Assembly: GCA_030147505.1 (NCBI GenBank)
Contig: JASBVG010000103.1
Location: 1-61,784 of the forward strand
Direction of reading: 5' to 3'
DNA: 61,784 nucleotides
From: Tardiphaga sp.
Lineage (GTDB): Bacteria; Pseudomonadota; Alphaproteobacteria; Rhizobiales; Xanthobacteraceae
Part shown: one piece after another, positions 24,704 to 34,542 of the stretch
How positions within the stretch are numbered: position 1 is the stretch's first letter
Layout of the letters: every line of letters starts with the position of its first letter
The notes under the pieces: generated by a model
Databases searched by the model: none
What the model was told of the DNA's origin: nothing
The model's input: only the letters and a program-made list of their open reading frames with translations
Made by a program: the position numbers and the translations under genes

Positions 24704-26137
24704 TCAAGAAAAACGGGGTTGACGCCTGACCATACGCAGCAGCGTCGGCCCGTAGAGGATCGCCAGAACAGCGACATAGAGCGTAGCGCCGGCGGCGATA
24801 TGAACGGCGAGCACAGCATATGATTTCGCTTCCGGCAGGCGGGTAAGCAGCATCGCCATAGCAAGGGTTGCGATGGCGATGCGCGCAAGATGTGCAAAGG
24901 GCAGTGTGAGGCGAAAGCGCGTGAAGCCTAGCGCGAAGCTGACCGATGCGGCAGCTATCGCCGAGATCACCGTCGCGGCGGCGGCGCCGACCAGCCCCCA
25001 CAGATGAATGCAGATCAGGCTGGCGACGACGGTTACCGCCGCATCGATGGCGGAGACAACGACCATCAGGCGCGTCTTGCTGTGGAGCAGGAAAACCTGA
25101 TCGCCGAAATGGGCGCGGATGTTACGGATCGATCCGGCCAGCGCCGAAAGCGGAAGAACCGCCAGCGTGACGGCCTGGAACGGGGCGGCAATGAGCAGAT
25201 GCACGATCTCGGCGCGCAGCAGGAAGATGCCGGCGATACTGGGAGCGAGGATGCCGAGCAGCAAGGCACCATTGTCCGAGAGCTGTCGCATCGCGGCGCG
25301 GCTGCCATTCTGTTCCATGGTTTTCACGGCGAGCGGGAAGGCGGCGGCGGTCACCAGCATGGCCGCGACGGCGGCGGCGCGCTGGCCGAGACCATAGCCG
25401 ACCGCGAACAGGCCAGCGGCGGCGACGCCGAGCATGTCATTGATCACGAAGCGTGACGCATTGAGACCGACCCAGCCGAGCGCCCCGCCAAAAATCAGGG
25501 GAATTCCGTAGTTCAGGGCATGGCGAATGATCTCGCGATCGATCGGCCAGAGACGGCGACTGTAACCGATTTTGGGCAGGACGATCAGCGCGGCGAACAA
25601 TTGTGCAGCCGCATAGCCAAGCAGGGGCCATTCGGGCGCCGGGCCGATCAGTTTGATCAACAACAGGCCAAGCAGAAAGCCGGCGGCCGGGCCGACGATC
25701 TGCTGGATCGAGTAGACGCCGATCTGATGGCGTACGCGCGCGCGCTCGGCGATATAGAGATTGAGCGACCGGCTGATCACATAGGCGACCGTGGCGCCGA
25801 GCAGCATCGGATTGGTGTCGGTGGCGATCACCGTGTAGAGCACGGCGATGACGGCGACGCTTTGCAACACCAATGAGAGCAGAATGACGACATTCTCGGT
25901 GCGATAAAAGCGCTCGGCCTCGTCACCTTCCTGATAGCGTCCAAAGAACCGCAGTGCATATTGTGACCACCAGGCCAGAAAGCCGATCTGCAGCAGCTCA
26001 TGCGTCGCGGTGATCAGCGTGATCACACCCAGCGTATGTTCGTTGACCACATGGGTCCACACGATCATCGCGATCAGCTGGAACAGGGGGCCGACGATCT
26101 GCGCCGGAAGATAAAGAATGGTACGTTTCAACAGCAT
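24704..26137 (-). CDS. Polysaccharide flippase (Wzx-like, MOP superfamily)
   Basis: 477 residues with about 12-14 hydrophobic helices, opening MLLKRTILYLPAQIVGPLFQ. Conserved features of the PST/Wzx type include the N-terminal amphipathic start, an internal RYQEGDEAERFYRTENVVIL loop and a mid-protein LNYGIPLIFGGALGW. It would move the lipid-linked repeat unit to the periplasmic face. The stop lies 2 nt from the convergent GH10 stop. It is the distal gene of the minus-strand operon that begins at 34542. It could be classed as lipopolysaccharide rather than EPS flippase; the cluster context favours EPS. Confidence 0.88.
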   Translation of the reverse strand: MLLKRTILYLPAQIVGPLFQLIAMIVWTHVVNEHTLGVITLITATHELLQIGFLAWWSQYALRFFGRYQEGDEAERFYRTENVVILLSLVLQSVAVIAVLYTVIATDTNPMLLGATVAYVISRSLNLYIAERARVRHQIGVYSIQQIVGPAAGFLLGLLLIKLIGPAPEWPLLGYAAAQLFAALIVLPKIGYSRRLWPIDREIIRHALNYGIPLIFGGALGWVGLNASRFVINDMLGVAAAGLFAVGYGLGQRAAAVAAMLVTAAAFPLAVKTMEQNGSRAAMRQLSDNGALLLGILAPSIAGIFLLRAEIVHLLIAAPFQAVTLAVLPLSALAGSIRNIRAHFGDQVFLLHSKTRLMVVVSAIDAAVTVVASLICIHLWGLVGAAAATVISAIAAASVSFALGFTRFRLTLPFAHLARIAIATLAMAMLLTRLPEAKSYAVLAVHIAAGATLYVAVLAILYGPTLLRMVRRQPRFS

Positions 26138-26140
26138 GCA

Positions 26141-27193
26141 TTAGGCCCCAAGATAGCGCAGCAAACGTGGCGGCGCCCACTGGCGCAGCGCCAGCAGCGC
26201 GGCGCCAGTGACGATGAGGGCGATGGCATACATCAGCAATGTCGCGGCGACGCCCCCGAGCGCGCGGAACCCGCCGAGGTCGCGCAGTGCCATGATTACG
26301 AAGATGTGCCAGAGATAGATGAAATAGCTGCCCGCACCTAACGTGGCCAGCAGAGGCGCATCGATGCGCGAGGCGAGCAGGAGCGCGCTGAGCGCGGCGG
26401 CATAGCCGAAGAAGGCCGTGGAATCATAGGCGGCCGCGTCGCCGATTACGGCGATGCGCACCGCCGCATAGATCGCATAAGCGAGGAGCGTGGCGACGCC
26501 GAGTGTCGGCAGCATGTCGAGCAGGACCTCTCGGATTGACGCCCGTGCCACCAGCATGCCCAAAGCCGCGAAAACGAACCAGAACGGGACATCGCGCATG
26601 CGAAACTCTTCGATCACGCCGTCGGTGAGACCGAAGCGAGCCAGCGCGGGATCGAGATAGCTGCCGGTGACGAGACCGAAAGCAATGGTAATCAGCAGCA
26701 GGACTTGCAGTCGCTGCTCCGCCTGTTCGGGCACGCGGGCGGCGAACCACAGCACCAGCCAGAGCATCAGCGTGCAGCCAATGTAGACGAACACGTAGTA
26801 ATAGACGAATACGTAAGCGAGGCTGAAACGTGCGACGGTTGTGGTGATGCGGTGGTCCATCGCCGGGTTCATCAGCGCCATATAGAGATAGGCGGCAGCG
26901 AAGGCGATCGCATAGGGGATCACGGTTGAGACGAGCCGCTTCATCACCGGTACGCGACCGGACAAGCCGGTGAGATAGCCCGATGCGAACAGGAAGATCG
27001 GCACGCAGGGCCGCAGCAAGGCGTCGAAGGCGATCTTCCATGGTGCATCCAGCGGTTGCTGCAAGGCATGGATGCCGATCACCATCAGGATGGCGACGCC
27101 GCGCATGGTGTCGATCGCACCGTTGCGGGTGACAGTCGATGCGCGGGCCAGCCTCCTCACGGTTTCCGCATCTGCTTGTGCAACGCTTGCCAT
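26141..27193 (-). CDS. Acyltransferase 3 family membrane protein
   Basis: 350 residues with about ten hydrophobic helices. The N-terminal GAIDTMRGVAILMVIGIHAL carries the conserved Arg-Gly and His of the AT3 family (OafA, ExoZ), and PIFLFASGYLTGLSG follows. Such enzymes move acetyl or other acyl groups onto sugars during polysaccharide assembly. The gene is separated from the second acyltransferase by 3 nt, an operon with the flippase downstream. It is less conventional than its neighbour, with a less conserved loop after the first helix. Confidence 0.85.
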   Translation of the reverse strand: MASVAQADAETVRRLARASTVTRNGAIDTMRGVAILMVIGIHALQQPLDAPWKIAFDALLRPCVPIFLFASGYLTGLSGRVPVMKRLVSTVIPYAIAFAAAYLYMALMNPAMDHRITTTVARFSLAYVFVYYYVFVYIGCTLMLWLVLWFAARVPEQAEQRLQVLLLITIAFGLVTGSYLDPALARFGLTDGVIEEFRMRDVPFWFVFAALGMLVARASIREVLLDMLPTLGVATLLAYAIYAAVRIAVIGDAAAYDSTAFFGYAAALSALLLASRIDAPLLATLGAGSYFIYLWHIFVIMALRDLGGFRALGGVAATLLMYAIALIVTGAALLALRQWAPPRLLRYLGA

Positions 27194-27196
27194 CGG

Positions 27197-28303
27197 TCAG
27201 GTTTGCCCGGGTAGCGCTGCCGCGGCGGCGCGTGTGCGGAATTGGCGATCATAAAGGTCGTTGAGAGCGCGGCGCAGCGGTGTCTCGAAGTAGCGCAATG
27301 ACAACACGCTGAGCACGGCCAGAACGGCAACCGCCACCGGCAGCAGGGAGAGCTTTCCGCCTGGCAGCACCGGCGCGAGGTAGCGCGCGGTCAGCGTCAG
27401 GACGAGGGTCGCAACCGGAATATGCAGCATATAGGACGAATAGGTGAGATCCGACCAACGCTCGAAGCCGAGCTTCGAAAACAGCGTGGTCTGGCCGGCA
27501 CAGTCGTGATGGATGGCAAGCAGGGCGATCGCATAGATCAGGAGCAGTGCGACGAAGATGTTCAGATAGGCGCCGCCCGCGATGAAGAGGACGAGCGATC
27601 CGCTGAGCAGACCGGGGATCGCCGGCAGCGTGGCAATGCGATCGCGATAAAGATAGCAGGCGATGCCGAGGTTGAAGGCCGGCAGAGCGCGGAAGGCACC
27701 GCCCTTGTTGATCCAGTCCGGCCATGGCTCGGTGCCGGCCACGACGGTCACCAGCGTATTGGCAATGAAAGGCACCGCGATCAGTGCCAGGATCATCGGC
27801 TTCCGTCGGCCGAGCAGGAGCGCCATCAGCGGGAACAGCCCGTAGCAGAAGAATTCAGCCGAGAGCGACCAGCTAGGAAAGTTGAACGTCAGCCGCGCGC
27901 CGTCGATGGCGTGCAAGAGCAGAAGCTGCGCCGGGATGTCGGAGAAGGGATAACGCGCGGGATTCTCGCCGCGCGCGACGCCGTAATACAGCGCCAGTGC
28001 GATCGCTATGTAGAAGGCGAGCGTCGCGAGATGCAGCGGATAGATGCGGGCGAAACGCCGCCAGAGGAAACGGCCGACGGCACCTGGCGATCCGACCTTG
28101 GTGAGGTATTGGCTTGCAATCACATAGCCGGAAATGACAAAAAACAGGTCGACGAAGAGATTGAAATGCCAGGTGTGATCGACCAGGAAGCGACCGGCGG
28201 GCTGATCCTTCACATAGTCTGAATAGTGGAGGATCACGACAGCGCTGGCGGCGACAATCCGCAACCCGTCCAGATGCCGTGTCTCGGTCTTGATATCCTG
28301 CAA
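27197..28303 (-). CDS. Acyltransferase 3 family membrane protein (second copy)
   Basis: 368 residues from a TTG at 28303, which has GGGGA 8 nt upstream; a TTG at 28327 in the same frame lacks one. The AT3 signature is clear: RHLDGLRIVAASAVVILHYSDY, NLFVDLFFVISGYVIASQYL, FLWRRFARIYPLHLATL and SWSLSAEFFCYGLFPL. It has ten or so helices. This is an OafA/ExoZ-type O-acetyltransferase candidate and is closer to the canonical family than the gene downstream. Two adjacent acyltransferases suggest two acylation positions, or two acyl types, on the EPS. Confidence 0.9.
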   Translation of the reverse strand: MQDIKTETRHLDGLRIVAASAVVILHYSDYVKDQPAGRFLVDHTWHFNLFVDLFFVISGYVIASQYLTKVGSPGAVGRFLWRRFARIYPLHLATLAFYIAIALALYYGVARGENPARYPFSDIPAQLLLLHAIDGARLTFNFPSWSLSAEFFCYGLFPLMALLLGRRKPMILALIAVPFIANTLVTVVAGTEPWPDWINKGGAFRALPAFNLGIACYLYRDRIATLPAIPGLLSGSLVLFIAGGAYLNIFVALLLIYAIALLAIHHDCAGQTTLFSKLGFERWSDLTYSSYMLHIPVATLVLTLTARYLAPVLPGGKLSLLPVAVAVLAVLSVLSLRYFETPLRRALNDLYDRQFRTRAAAAALPGQT

Positions 28304-28345
28304 GCGTACGTCCCCGGTTCGATACAATGATTGTCGATGGCGTGG

Positions 28346-29428
28346 TCAGCGGGCGACCATGTTGTCTTTCGGTGCGGCGCGCCGATTGGTGGCGCCGGCG
28401 GCGAGTTCGGCAATCAGATCGATGACGGTGTCGTGGTCGCTGGCGGCAAGCGCGTTCCAGCGGGCAAGATTCTGATGGGCTGCTGCCACATATTGCGGAC
28501 GCCACTTCGGCGTGGCGATGGCGGCGCCAATCTGCGCGGCGGCGTTGCCGTGATCGGATGTATCGATGAAGATGCCGGAATTACCAAGCACTTCGTGGAA
28601 TACCGGGGCATTGGGCGCGACCACGGGCAGGCCGGCATACTGGGCCTCGAGCAGTGGCAGGCCGAGGCCTTCGTCATGCGACGTGCATAGAAAGATGTCG
28701 GCCCGATCGAGCAGGCGCGTGACGTCCTCCGCGGATTGATAGCCATGCAATGTCACGCCGGGCATGCGTTCGAGCGTGGTCCAGTCGTCGCCCCAGCCCT
28801 TGCGTCCGACGATATCCAGCGTCGCGCCGGGAAATCCGTGCTGGCGCAAAGCGCCGACGATGTGGCTGGCAGCAACAAAGTTCTTGCGCGGCTCGACGGT
28901 GCCGAGCGCCACCACGCGCAGCGGCGCCGCGCTGACATCGCGCGCATCGCGTCCCGTCGATTGCAGATTGAAGACGTTGCGCACCGGAGGGCGATACAGC
29001 GTGATTTCCGCATCGGCGCGCGTGTAGGCGCTGATCTTGCGGAGCGTATCTCGTGAATTGGTGAGAAAGCGTGGGTAGTTCTTGAGCGCGATCCTGAACG
29101 GGGCGGCCATATAGAGCCTGGCGCGGATGTTCAGATCGGCGCTGCGCGTGATCAGGAAGTCGTCGTGGATATAGGGCAATACGCGCTGTGCAAATGGCCG
29201 CAGCAGCGGGCTCGGTGGAAAGCCTGGGCAGAGCAGCAGTGCATTGGAAGCAGCAAGACGCGCGGGGAGGCCAAGCGTCTGTATCGTGACCATCTGACGC
29301 GTACCACTGGATGTCACGGCAGTGACATTGAGCGGCTGCAGCGCAGCTTCGGAGAAAAGCTCCTGCGTGATGCGTTCGAGACCGGTGACGTGACGGCCGA
29401 GATGGGTATGGTCGACATAGATGGTCAT
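28346..29428 (-). CDS. GT4-family glycosyltransferase
   Basis: 360 residues starting MTIYVDHTHLGRHVTGLERI. The C-terminal GT-B domain has RVVALGTVEPRKNFVAASHIV, LDIVGRKGWGDDWTTLE, LHGYQSAEDVTRLLDRADIF, TSHDEGLGLPLLEAQYAGLP and PNAPVFHEVLGNSGIF, the usual retaining-GT4 pattern with the E-x7-E type site (EGLGLPLLE). The first codon overlaps the stop of the polymerase gene upstream (ATGA). It belongs to the same operon as the Wzc-like and barrel genes and is the third GT4 enzyme of the locus. Confidence 0.9.
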   Translation of the reverse strand: MTIYVDHTHLGRHVTGLERITQELFSEAALQPLNVTAVTSSGTRQMVTIQTLGLPARLAASNALLLCPGFPPSPLLRPFAQRVLPYIHDDFLITRSADLNIRARLYMAAPFRIALKNYPRFLTNSRDTLRKISAYTRADAEITLYRPPVRNVFNLQSTGRDARDVSAAPLRVVALGTVEPRKNFVAASHIVGALRQHGFPGATLDIVGRKGWGDDWTTLERMPGVTLHGYQSAEDVTRLLDRADIFLCTSHDEGLGLPLLEAQYAGLPVVAPNAPVFHEVLGNSGIFIDTSDHGNAAAQIGAAIATPKWRPQYVAAAHQNLARWNALAASDHDTVIDLIAELAAGATNRRAAPKDNMVAR

Positions 29429-30819
29429 GCGAACTCCTGATGTCGAACCAGCGGATGCCGTGGTCTGTTCCGTGGCGACGGCTCTTTCGGCTGCGGATCA
29501 CGCGGCAGCAGCAGCGCGATCAGGAGCACCAATTGCGCCAGTTGAATGTTCTTCGACGAAAAACTGACAGAGCTTGCGGCGATCATCAGAATCAGGAGGA
29601 GAACCGCCCAGGCCGCGTGGCTGGAGCGCCGCATCAGCTCGATCGTGAAACAGGTCAGCCCCAAGGTGATCAGAATCGTGTGGACGAGACCGAACTGCAC
29701 GATGCACGACACCCAGAAATTCTCGATGCCGTAATTAAGGCCGAGCTGCGATTGCAGCGCGTTTACGCGCACCGGGCTCGGGCCAAGCACCAGTTCGCCC
29801 CACTGGAAATGAGACAGCATGTCGAATGTCGCGACGCGCGCCAAGGCACTGCCTTTGTCGGACGAAAAACGCAACAGCATCTTGTCGAAGATGCCGAGCG
29901 AATAGGCGGCGAACACGAGACCGACGGCGGCAAAGATGAGGCAGATGGCGCCGACCGCCACCAGCAGCGGGATTCGCTTGCCGCGAATGAGGTTGAAGGC
30001 CTCGGTCAATCCTGTCATCGCGAGTACGGCGAGCACGGTCATCAGCGCGGTGCGGCCGCCGAAGGCCATCAGCGAGCCGAGCGCAAGGACGATCAATGGA
30101 ATACGGATGAGCAGCGGCGGGCAAACCGCCGGCCGCAGCACGAGCGCCATGATATAGGCGGCGACTATGCCGGAGGCGGTGAGCGGATGGCCGAGCAGCG
30201 CCGCCGAGCGCCATTCGCCCATGACGACGATGCTGCCAAGGGTCAACGGAACGATGCGATGACCGGAAGCGAACTCGTAATAACCGATCATGATGTTGAG
30301 CAGCATCGCAGCATGTAGCGCCCAGATCAGCGGGCGGCGTTGCTGCGGTGTCAGGCGCCAGATCAGCAGGCAGAGCAGAACCGGCAGCAGGAAGGTGTCG
30401 ATGATCACCGTGAAAGGGCGGTCGAGCACGAACATCTGGATAAGCAGACAGAACCAGCAAAACAGATGAATCAATAGAAGCTTGGCTTCGGAGAACGCGC
30501 GGTTGATTTCGCCGATCGGATCGCCACCCCGCATCACCAGTAACAGCGTTGCCATGAAAGTCAGGTAGGTCGTCGGGTGCAGCTTCTCGAGGAAGTTTCC
30601 GCCGGCAGTGAGATAGTGAATTTTCAGATTGGTCAGCACGCTGCCGGACAGTGTGAAGATGGCAATCATCGCGATCGTAAGAAGGCCGATCACGGCGGTC
30701 GTGATGAGCTGCGAGACATCCGGAAGCGAGCGGCGCTGCGGCATGCGGACGCCGCCCGCCGCGGCGTAAGCGCCGCGGTGTTGCAGATGATGCGGCGGTG
30801 CGGTCCGGATCAGCGTCAC
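29425..30819 (-). CDS. VpsF/Wzy-like polysaccharide polymerase (O-antigen-ligase-like membrane protein)
   Basis: 464 residues from a GTG that overlaps the Wzc stop (GTGA). It has about 10-12 hydrophobic helices, with a large periplasmic segment near residues 300-380 (YSLGIFDKMLLRFSSDKGSALARV, and GPSPVRVNALQSQLGLNYGIENFWV). The helix pattern, the GHPLTASGIVAAYIMAL segment and the YEFASGHRIVPL motif resemble the VpsF-type Wzy-family proteins found next to Wzc in EPS loci. It would polymerise repeat units in the periplasm. The N-terminus is long and basic before the first helix. Confidence 0.85.
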   Translation of the reverse strand: MTLIRTAPPHHLQHRGAYAAAGGVRMPQRRSLPDVSQLITTAVIGLLTIAMIAIFTLSGSVLTNLKIHYLTAGGNFLEKLHPTTYLTFMATLLLVMRGGDPIGEINRAFSEAKLLLIHLFCWFCLLIQMFVLDRPFTVIIDTFLLPVLLCLLIWRLTPQQRRPLIWALHAAMLLNIMIGYYEFASGHRIVPLTLGSIVVMGEWRSAALLGHPLTASGIVAAYIMALVLRPAVCPPLLIRIPLIVLALGSLMAFGGRTALMTVLAVLAMTGLTEAFNLIRGKRIPLLVAVGAICLIFAAVGLVFAAYSLGIFDKMLLRFSSDKGSALARVATFDMLSHFQWGELVLGPSPVRVNALQSQLGLNYGIENFWVSCIVQFGLVHTILITLGLTCFTIELMRRSSHAAWAVLLLILMIAASSVSFSSKNIQLAQLVLLIALLLPRDPQPKEPSPRNRPRHPLVRHQEFA

Positions 30820-33122
30820 CGGGTTGCTCCCGCGGTTGCGGGGACACCGTAGGGCTTGAGATAAGCCGAGCTGCGATAGTAATCGTAAAAACGGATCTTG
30901 GAGAGATCGACCTGGGTCAGCACCGTGCCGAGGATGCGATCGTGCACGGGCGTCAGCAATTCCATCGTATGCTGCACGACTTCGCGTGGGGTCCGATCCC
31001 AGGCAGTGGCGAGCAGGATCCGGTCGGCGAGCTCGGCCAGTGCGCGGCCATCGACCAGCGGGATAAGCGGTGGCGAGTCGATGATGATCAGCTCGTAATG
31101 CGACTTCAGGCGCTCGAGGGTCTCGGCCATCTGTTCCGAGAACATCAGCTCGGTGATGACATCGACATCCCGTACTGCAGGCGAGGGCAGGATCGAGAGG
31201 CCGCTGGAGCGATCGAACAGCAGCGCGTGTTCGAGCGGCACTTCGCCGGTGGCGACCTGGAACAGGCCCGCATCGGCATTGGGACAGAGCGCGCGGGTCA
31301 TGCCGGGATTGCGCAGGTCGGCGTCGATCAGCAGGGTCTTGATGCCGAGCGTGGCGATGGAGAGTGCGAGATTGCCGGCAAAGGTCGTCTTGCCTTCGCT
31401 CTCCAGACCGGACGTCACCAGCACCACCTTGACCGGCGCGACCTTGCGCGCGCGCTGGATCGATAGACGGACGGCGCGGATCGCTTCGGCGAAGAAAGTG
31501 CCGGGCTCTTCGACGGCATAGCGCATCAGCGGGGGCTGCAACGATGGCGGCAATAGGCGCATGGTGCGCGGATCGTAATTTCCGAGCTCGGCACGGCCGC
31601 GCTTGGCGCGGGTGGCGAGTTCGCGCGCGCCAATGGCCGGCAGCGCGGCGAGGGCCGGCACGCCGGTGATCGTTTCGGCCTGTTCCAGCGTCTTGATCTT
31701 GCCGTCGAGATAATCGATCAGGAATGCCAGCACAATGCCGGCGCCGAGGCCGAGCAGGACGGCGAGGCCCAGAATGAGCTTGGATTTCGGCGCAGACGGG
31801 AACAGCGGCACACTGGCCATGGAAACAATGCGCGAATCCGGCAGCTCCAGGCTTTCCTGCGCCGTGGTCTCCTTGGAGCGCGCGAGATAGGACTCATAGA
31901 GAGTGCGATTGGCCTCGGCTTCGCGCTGCAATTCATGCAGGCGCACCAGGGCCTGGCCCGACGTGGTCGAGACACCCTGCAGCTTGTCGAAACTGTCCTG
32001 CAGCGAGGCCTCGCGCGATTGCGCGACTTCGTAGTCGTGCTTGGTGCTCTCGATGATACGCCGAAGCTCTTCATTGATGAGCTTCTGGGTATCCTTCAGC
32101 TGTGCGCGTACATTCGCCACCAATGGATGGCGTGGACCGTATTTGCTGGTGAGATCGGCGTCGTTCTTGGCGATATCGGCATATTGCGTGCGCAGCTTGC
32201 TGACCATGTCCGAGGACACCGCTGCATTGAGCCCGCCCGCATCGGCGCCGGATTTGGCGAGCTGTTGCACCTGGTCATATTTGGCACGCGCTTCGGCGGT
32301 CTGCACGCGGGCGGCGATCAGCTTGTTGTTGAGGTCGGTGATCTGTTGGTCGTTGACGGTGACGCCTTGCGCGACCGACAGATTGTTGGCGGCCCGATAG
32401 TCGGCGACGGCCTTCTCGGAAACCACGACGCGATTCTTCAGATCGTCGATCTGCCCGCCGAGCCATTTTGCGGCGATCTTGTTCGCATCGGTCTTGGCGC
32501 GCACCTGCTCGTCGAAATAGGCGGACGCAACGGCATTGGCGATGGTTGCTGCCTTGCTCGGCGACTCCGAACTTACGGCGATATCGACCAGGAATGTCGT
32601 GCCCTGGCGCGTCACCTTCATGCGCTGCTGCAGCATGTCCACGGCGTTGGCGCGCGCGATTTCCGCCGGGCTGAGACCGCCAGGGCCACCCGAGCTCTTG
32701 AACAGCTTCTTGATGGGGTCGAGCAGGCCTGGCTTTGGTATGAACTCGTCGTCTTGCGTGAGCTTCAGCCTGTCCACCACGCGCTGCACCGTGGCCACCG
32801 ACTGGATCAGCAGTGCCTGGCTCTCGATCGTCGCGTCATCGGTACCGATATTGGTCGGCGTCGTCTGATTGGTTTCGATCATGGTGGCGCGGCGGGGATC
32901 GACCAGCACGGTCGAATTCGCCGTATAGAGTGTCGTCGCCGTCAGGGCATAGATAATGGCAATGGCGCCGAGCGCTGCAGCCGGCGCCAAGACCGCGCGC
33001 CAGCGGCGGCGCAGGATGCGGGCCATCTCGCGCAGATCGACGGTCGGCGCCTTCCATCCCTCGACCGATGTCGGTACGGGATCCGTCGCAGGATAGGCTT
33101 GATCAAAATTGCGCTGTAACAT
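30816..33122 (-). CDS. Wzc/ExoP-type polysaccharide co-polymerase with tyrosine autokinase domain
   Basis: 768 residues. An N-terminal Wzz domain has a membrane helix at about 44-62 and ends at a second helix (LILGLAVLLGLGAGIVLAFL, about 445-468), with a coiled periplasmic part between. The cytoplasmic BY-kinase domain has Walker A (SGLESEGKTT), Walker A' (LLIDADLRNPGM) and Walker B (LIIIDSPPLIPLVDG). The C-terminus carries a Tyr cluster (IRFYDYYRSSAYLKPYG) as substrate for autophosphorylation. This is the regulator of chain length and export in Wzx/Wzy systems. It overlaps the barrel gene by 20 nt and the polymerase by 4 nt, so the three are co-translated. Confidence 0.93.
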   Translation of the reverse strand: MLQRNFDQAYPATDPVPTSVEGWKAPTVDLREMARILRRRWRAVLAPAAALGAIAIIYALTATTLYTANSTVLVDPRRATMIETNQTTPTNIGTDDATIESQALLIQSVATVQRVVDRLKLTQDDEFIPKPGLLDPIKKLFKSSGGPGGLSPAEIARANAVDMLQQRMKVTRQGTTFLVDIAVSSESPSKAATIANAVASAYFDEQVRAKTDANKIAAKWLGGQIDDLKNRVVVSEKAVADYRAANNLSVAQGVTVNDQQITDLNNKLIAARVQTAEARAKYDQVQQLAKSGADAGGLNAAVSSDMVSKLRTQYADIAKNDADLTSKYGPRHPLVANVRAQLKDTQKLINEELRRIIESTKHDYEVAQSREASLQDSFDKLQGVSTTSGQALVRLHELQREAEANRTLYESYLARSKETTAQESLELPDSRIVSMASVPLFPSAPKSKLILGLAVLLGLGAGIVLAFLIDYLDGKIKTLEQAETITGVPALAALPAIGARELATRAKRGRAELGNYDPRTMRLLPPSLQPPLMRYAVEEPGTFFAEAIRAVRLSIQRARKVAPVKVVLVTSGLESEGKTTFAGNLALSIATLGIKTLLIDADLRNPGMTRALCPNADAGLFQVATGEVPLEHALLFDRSSGLSILPSPAVRDVDVITELMFSEQMAETLERLKSHYELIIIDSPPLIPLVDGRALAELADRILLATAWDRTPREVVQHTMELLTPVHDRILGTVLTQVDLSKIRFYDYYRSSAYLKPYGVPATAGATR

Positions 33123-34542
33123 TGATCCCTACCTGGTGCTTGTCGTAGCTGAACAGCGGCGTGTTGCTCTGGCGCGATGTGTAGCGGTGATAGGCAGAGA
33201 TCGCGCTGAACCGGTTCATCAGATACTTGACGCTAGCATTGGTCGAGGTGACGGTGTCCCTGCGGTCCTGACCGAAGAAGCGATCGGTCTCGTAGCCGGC
33301 CGAGGCGGATAGAACCACATTGCGCAACAATTCGTAGTCGGCGCCGACCTGCACCGCATTGGCCAGCACGCCGGTAGAACTGGTGTCGGAGGTTTGCGTC
33401 ACCAGCTGCTCGGCCTTCACATGGATGTCGAGCATCCGCGTCGGGCTCCAGGTCAGCTTGGCGCGATAGGATGGGCCGGACACGGTGCCGATCAGCGGGT
33501 TGTCGAAGCGCTGCTCCACATAGCCGCCGCCGAATTCGCCCTTCACCAGGCGGCCGAGACCGACGGTGAAGCCGGACAGAACGCGATAGCCGGTGGAATC
33601 GATGGACGAGCCAGGTATGCCGCGCAGATCGCGCTGATTGCCCTCGGCGCCGGCGAACCAGCCGAGCGATGGCGAGAAAGCGTAGTCGATCCGGCCATGC
33701 ACGGCATAGATCTGGCCGTCGCGGGCGCTCTGGTCGATGATGCTGCCGTCCTGCGCACGCGCGGTGCCGAACTCATAGGAATCGACGCGGGCGCCGACCG
33801 AGGTGGTCAGCCGCCCCCATTCCTTGCGAACCGTGAGATCGCCTGAGAACAGATTATAAGGTGTCGGCGTGATCGCATTGCTCGGCGAACTCAACGATCC
33901 GACGCCTTCGTTCAGATGTGCGATCTGGAAACTGCCGAGCACGACCATGTCATGGGCGACATCGAACCAGCCGGCGCCCTTGAGACTCGCATTGGTCTGG
34001 TCGAGACTCGAATACTGATTATAGACCGTGGTCTGCGAATTGAGTTTCAGATCGATGCCGTGACGCTCCCACAGCGTATAAGCCCGCAGGCTCGGCTCGA
34101 TCGTGGCTGCAATATCTGCATTCTTCTGTGTGTTCGAGGCAAAGACATTGCTGTCATAAAGCGCGCCGGTCATCAGCGACGGATTGAACATCCATGAACC
34201 CGAACGGATGCCGACCGGCTCATAACCCGGATGCTGTCGCCCTTTCACAGGCGTGTCCTCGGGCGCCACCGGCTCCCTGTCGTTGTCGCGGGTGTCGCGA
34301 TGTTCGAGTTCCGGCAAAGCGGATGGCTCGAAGATGCGCTGCGCATTCCATGGCGCGCCCAAGGGATCCATGGTGTTCTGGATCGCCTGCGCGTTGACCG
34401 CAGAGGCAAAACCGAGCACCACAGCGGCCGTGGACCATGGCGCAAAGCGCCGTGCATGACGGATAGCTGCCATCGATCGGTACGCGCTTCTGCGCGCAAC
34501 GATCGCATCAGCTGTCAATGATGCCGGCGAACATTTCATCAT
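33103..34542 (-). CDS. Outer-membrane beta-barrel protein of the EPS operon
   Basis: 479 residues starting MMKCSPASLT with AAGGGATGC upstream; a signal sequence ends near VLGFASAVNAQA. The body shows alternating polar and aromatic strands ending in a terminal aromatic (ISAYHRYTSRQ and HQVGINVTAQF), typical of an outer-membrane barrel. It resembles the putative beta-barrel porin 2 / VpsM-type proteins encoded beside Wzc-like kinases. Its likely role is in outer-membrane passage or anchoring of the polymer, in place of a full-length Wza. It is the first gene of the large minus-strand operon. Confidence 0.87.
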   Translation of the reverse strand: MMKCSPASLTADAIVARRSAYRSMAAIRHARRFAPWSTAAVVLGFASAVNAQAIQNTMDPLGAPWNAQRIFEPSALPELEHRDTRDNDREPVAPEDTPVKGRQHPGYEPVGIRSGSWMFNPSLMTGALYDSNVFASNTQKNADIAATIEPSLRAYTLWERHGIDLKLNSQTTVYNQYSSLDQTNASLKGAGWFDVAHDMVVLGSFQIAHLNEGVGSLSSPSNAITPTPYNLFSGDLTVRKEWGRLTTSVGARVDSYEFGTARAQDGSIIDQSARDGQIYAVHGRIDYAFSPSLGWFAGAEGNQRDLRGIPGSSIDSTGYRVLSGFTVGLGRLVKGEFGGGYVEQRFDNPLIGTVSGPSYRAKLTWSPTRMLDIHVKAEQLVTQTSDTSSTGVLANAVQVGADYELLRNVVLSASAGYETDRFFGQDRRDTVTSTNASVKYLMNRFSAISAYHRYTSRQSNTPLFSYDKHQVGINVTAQF

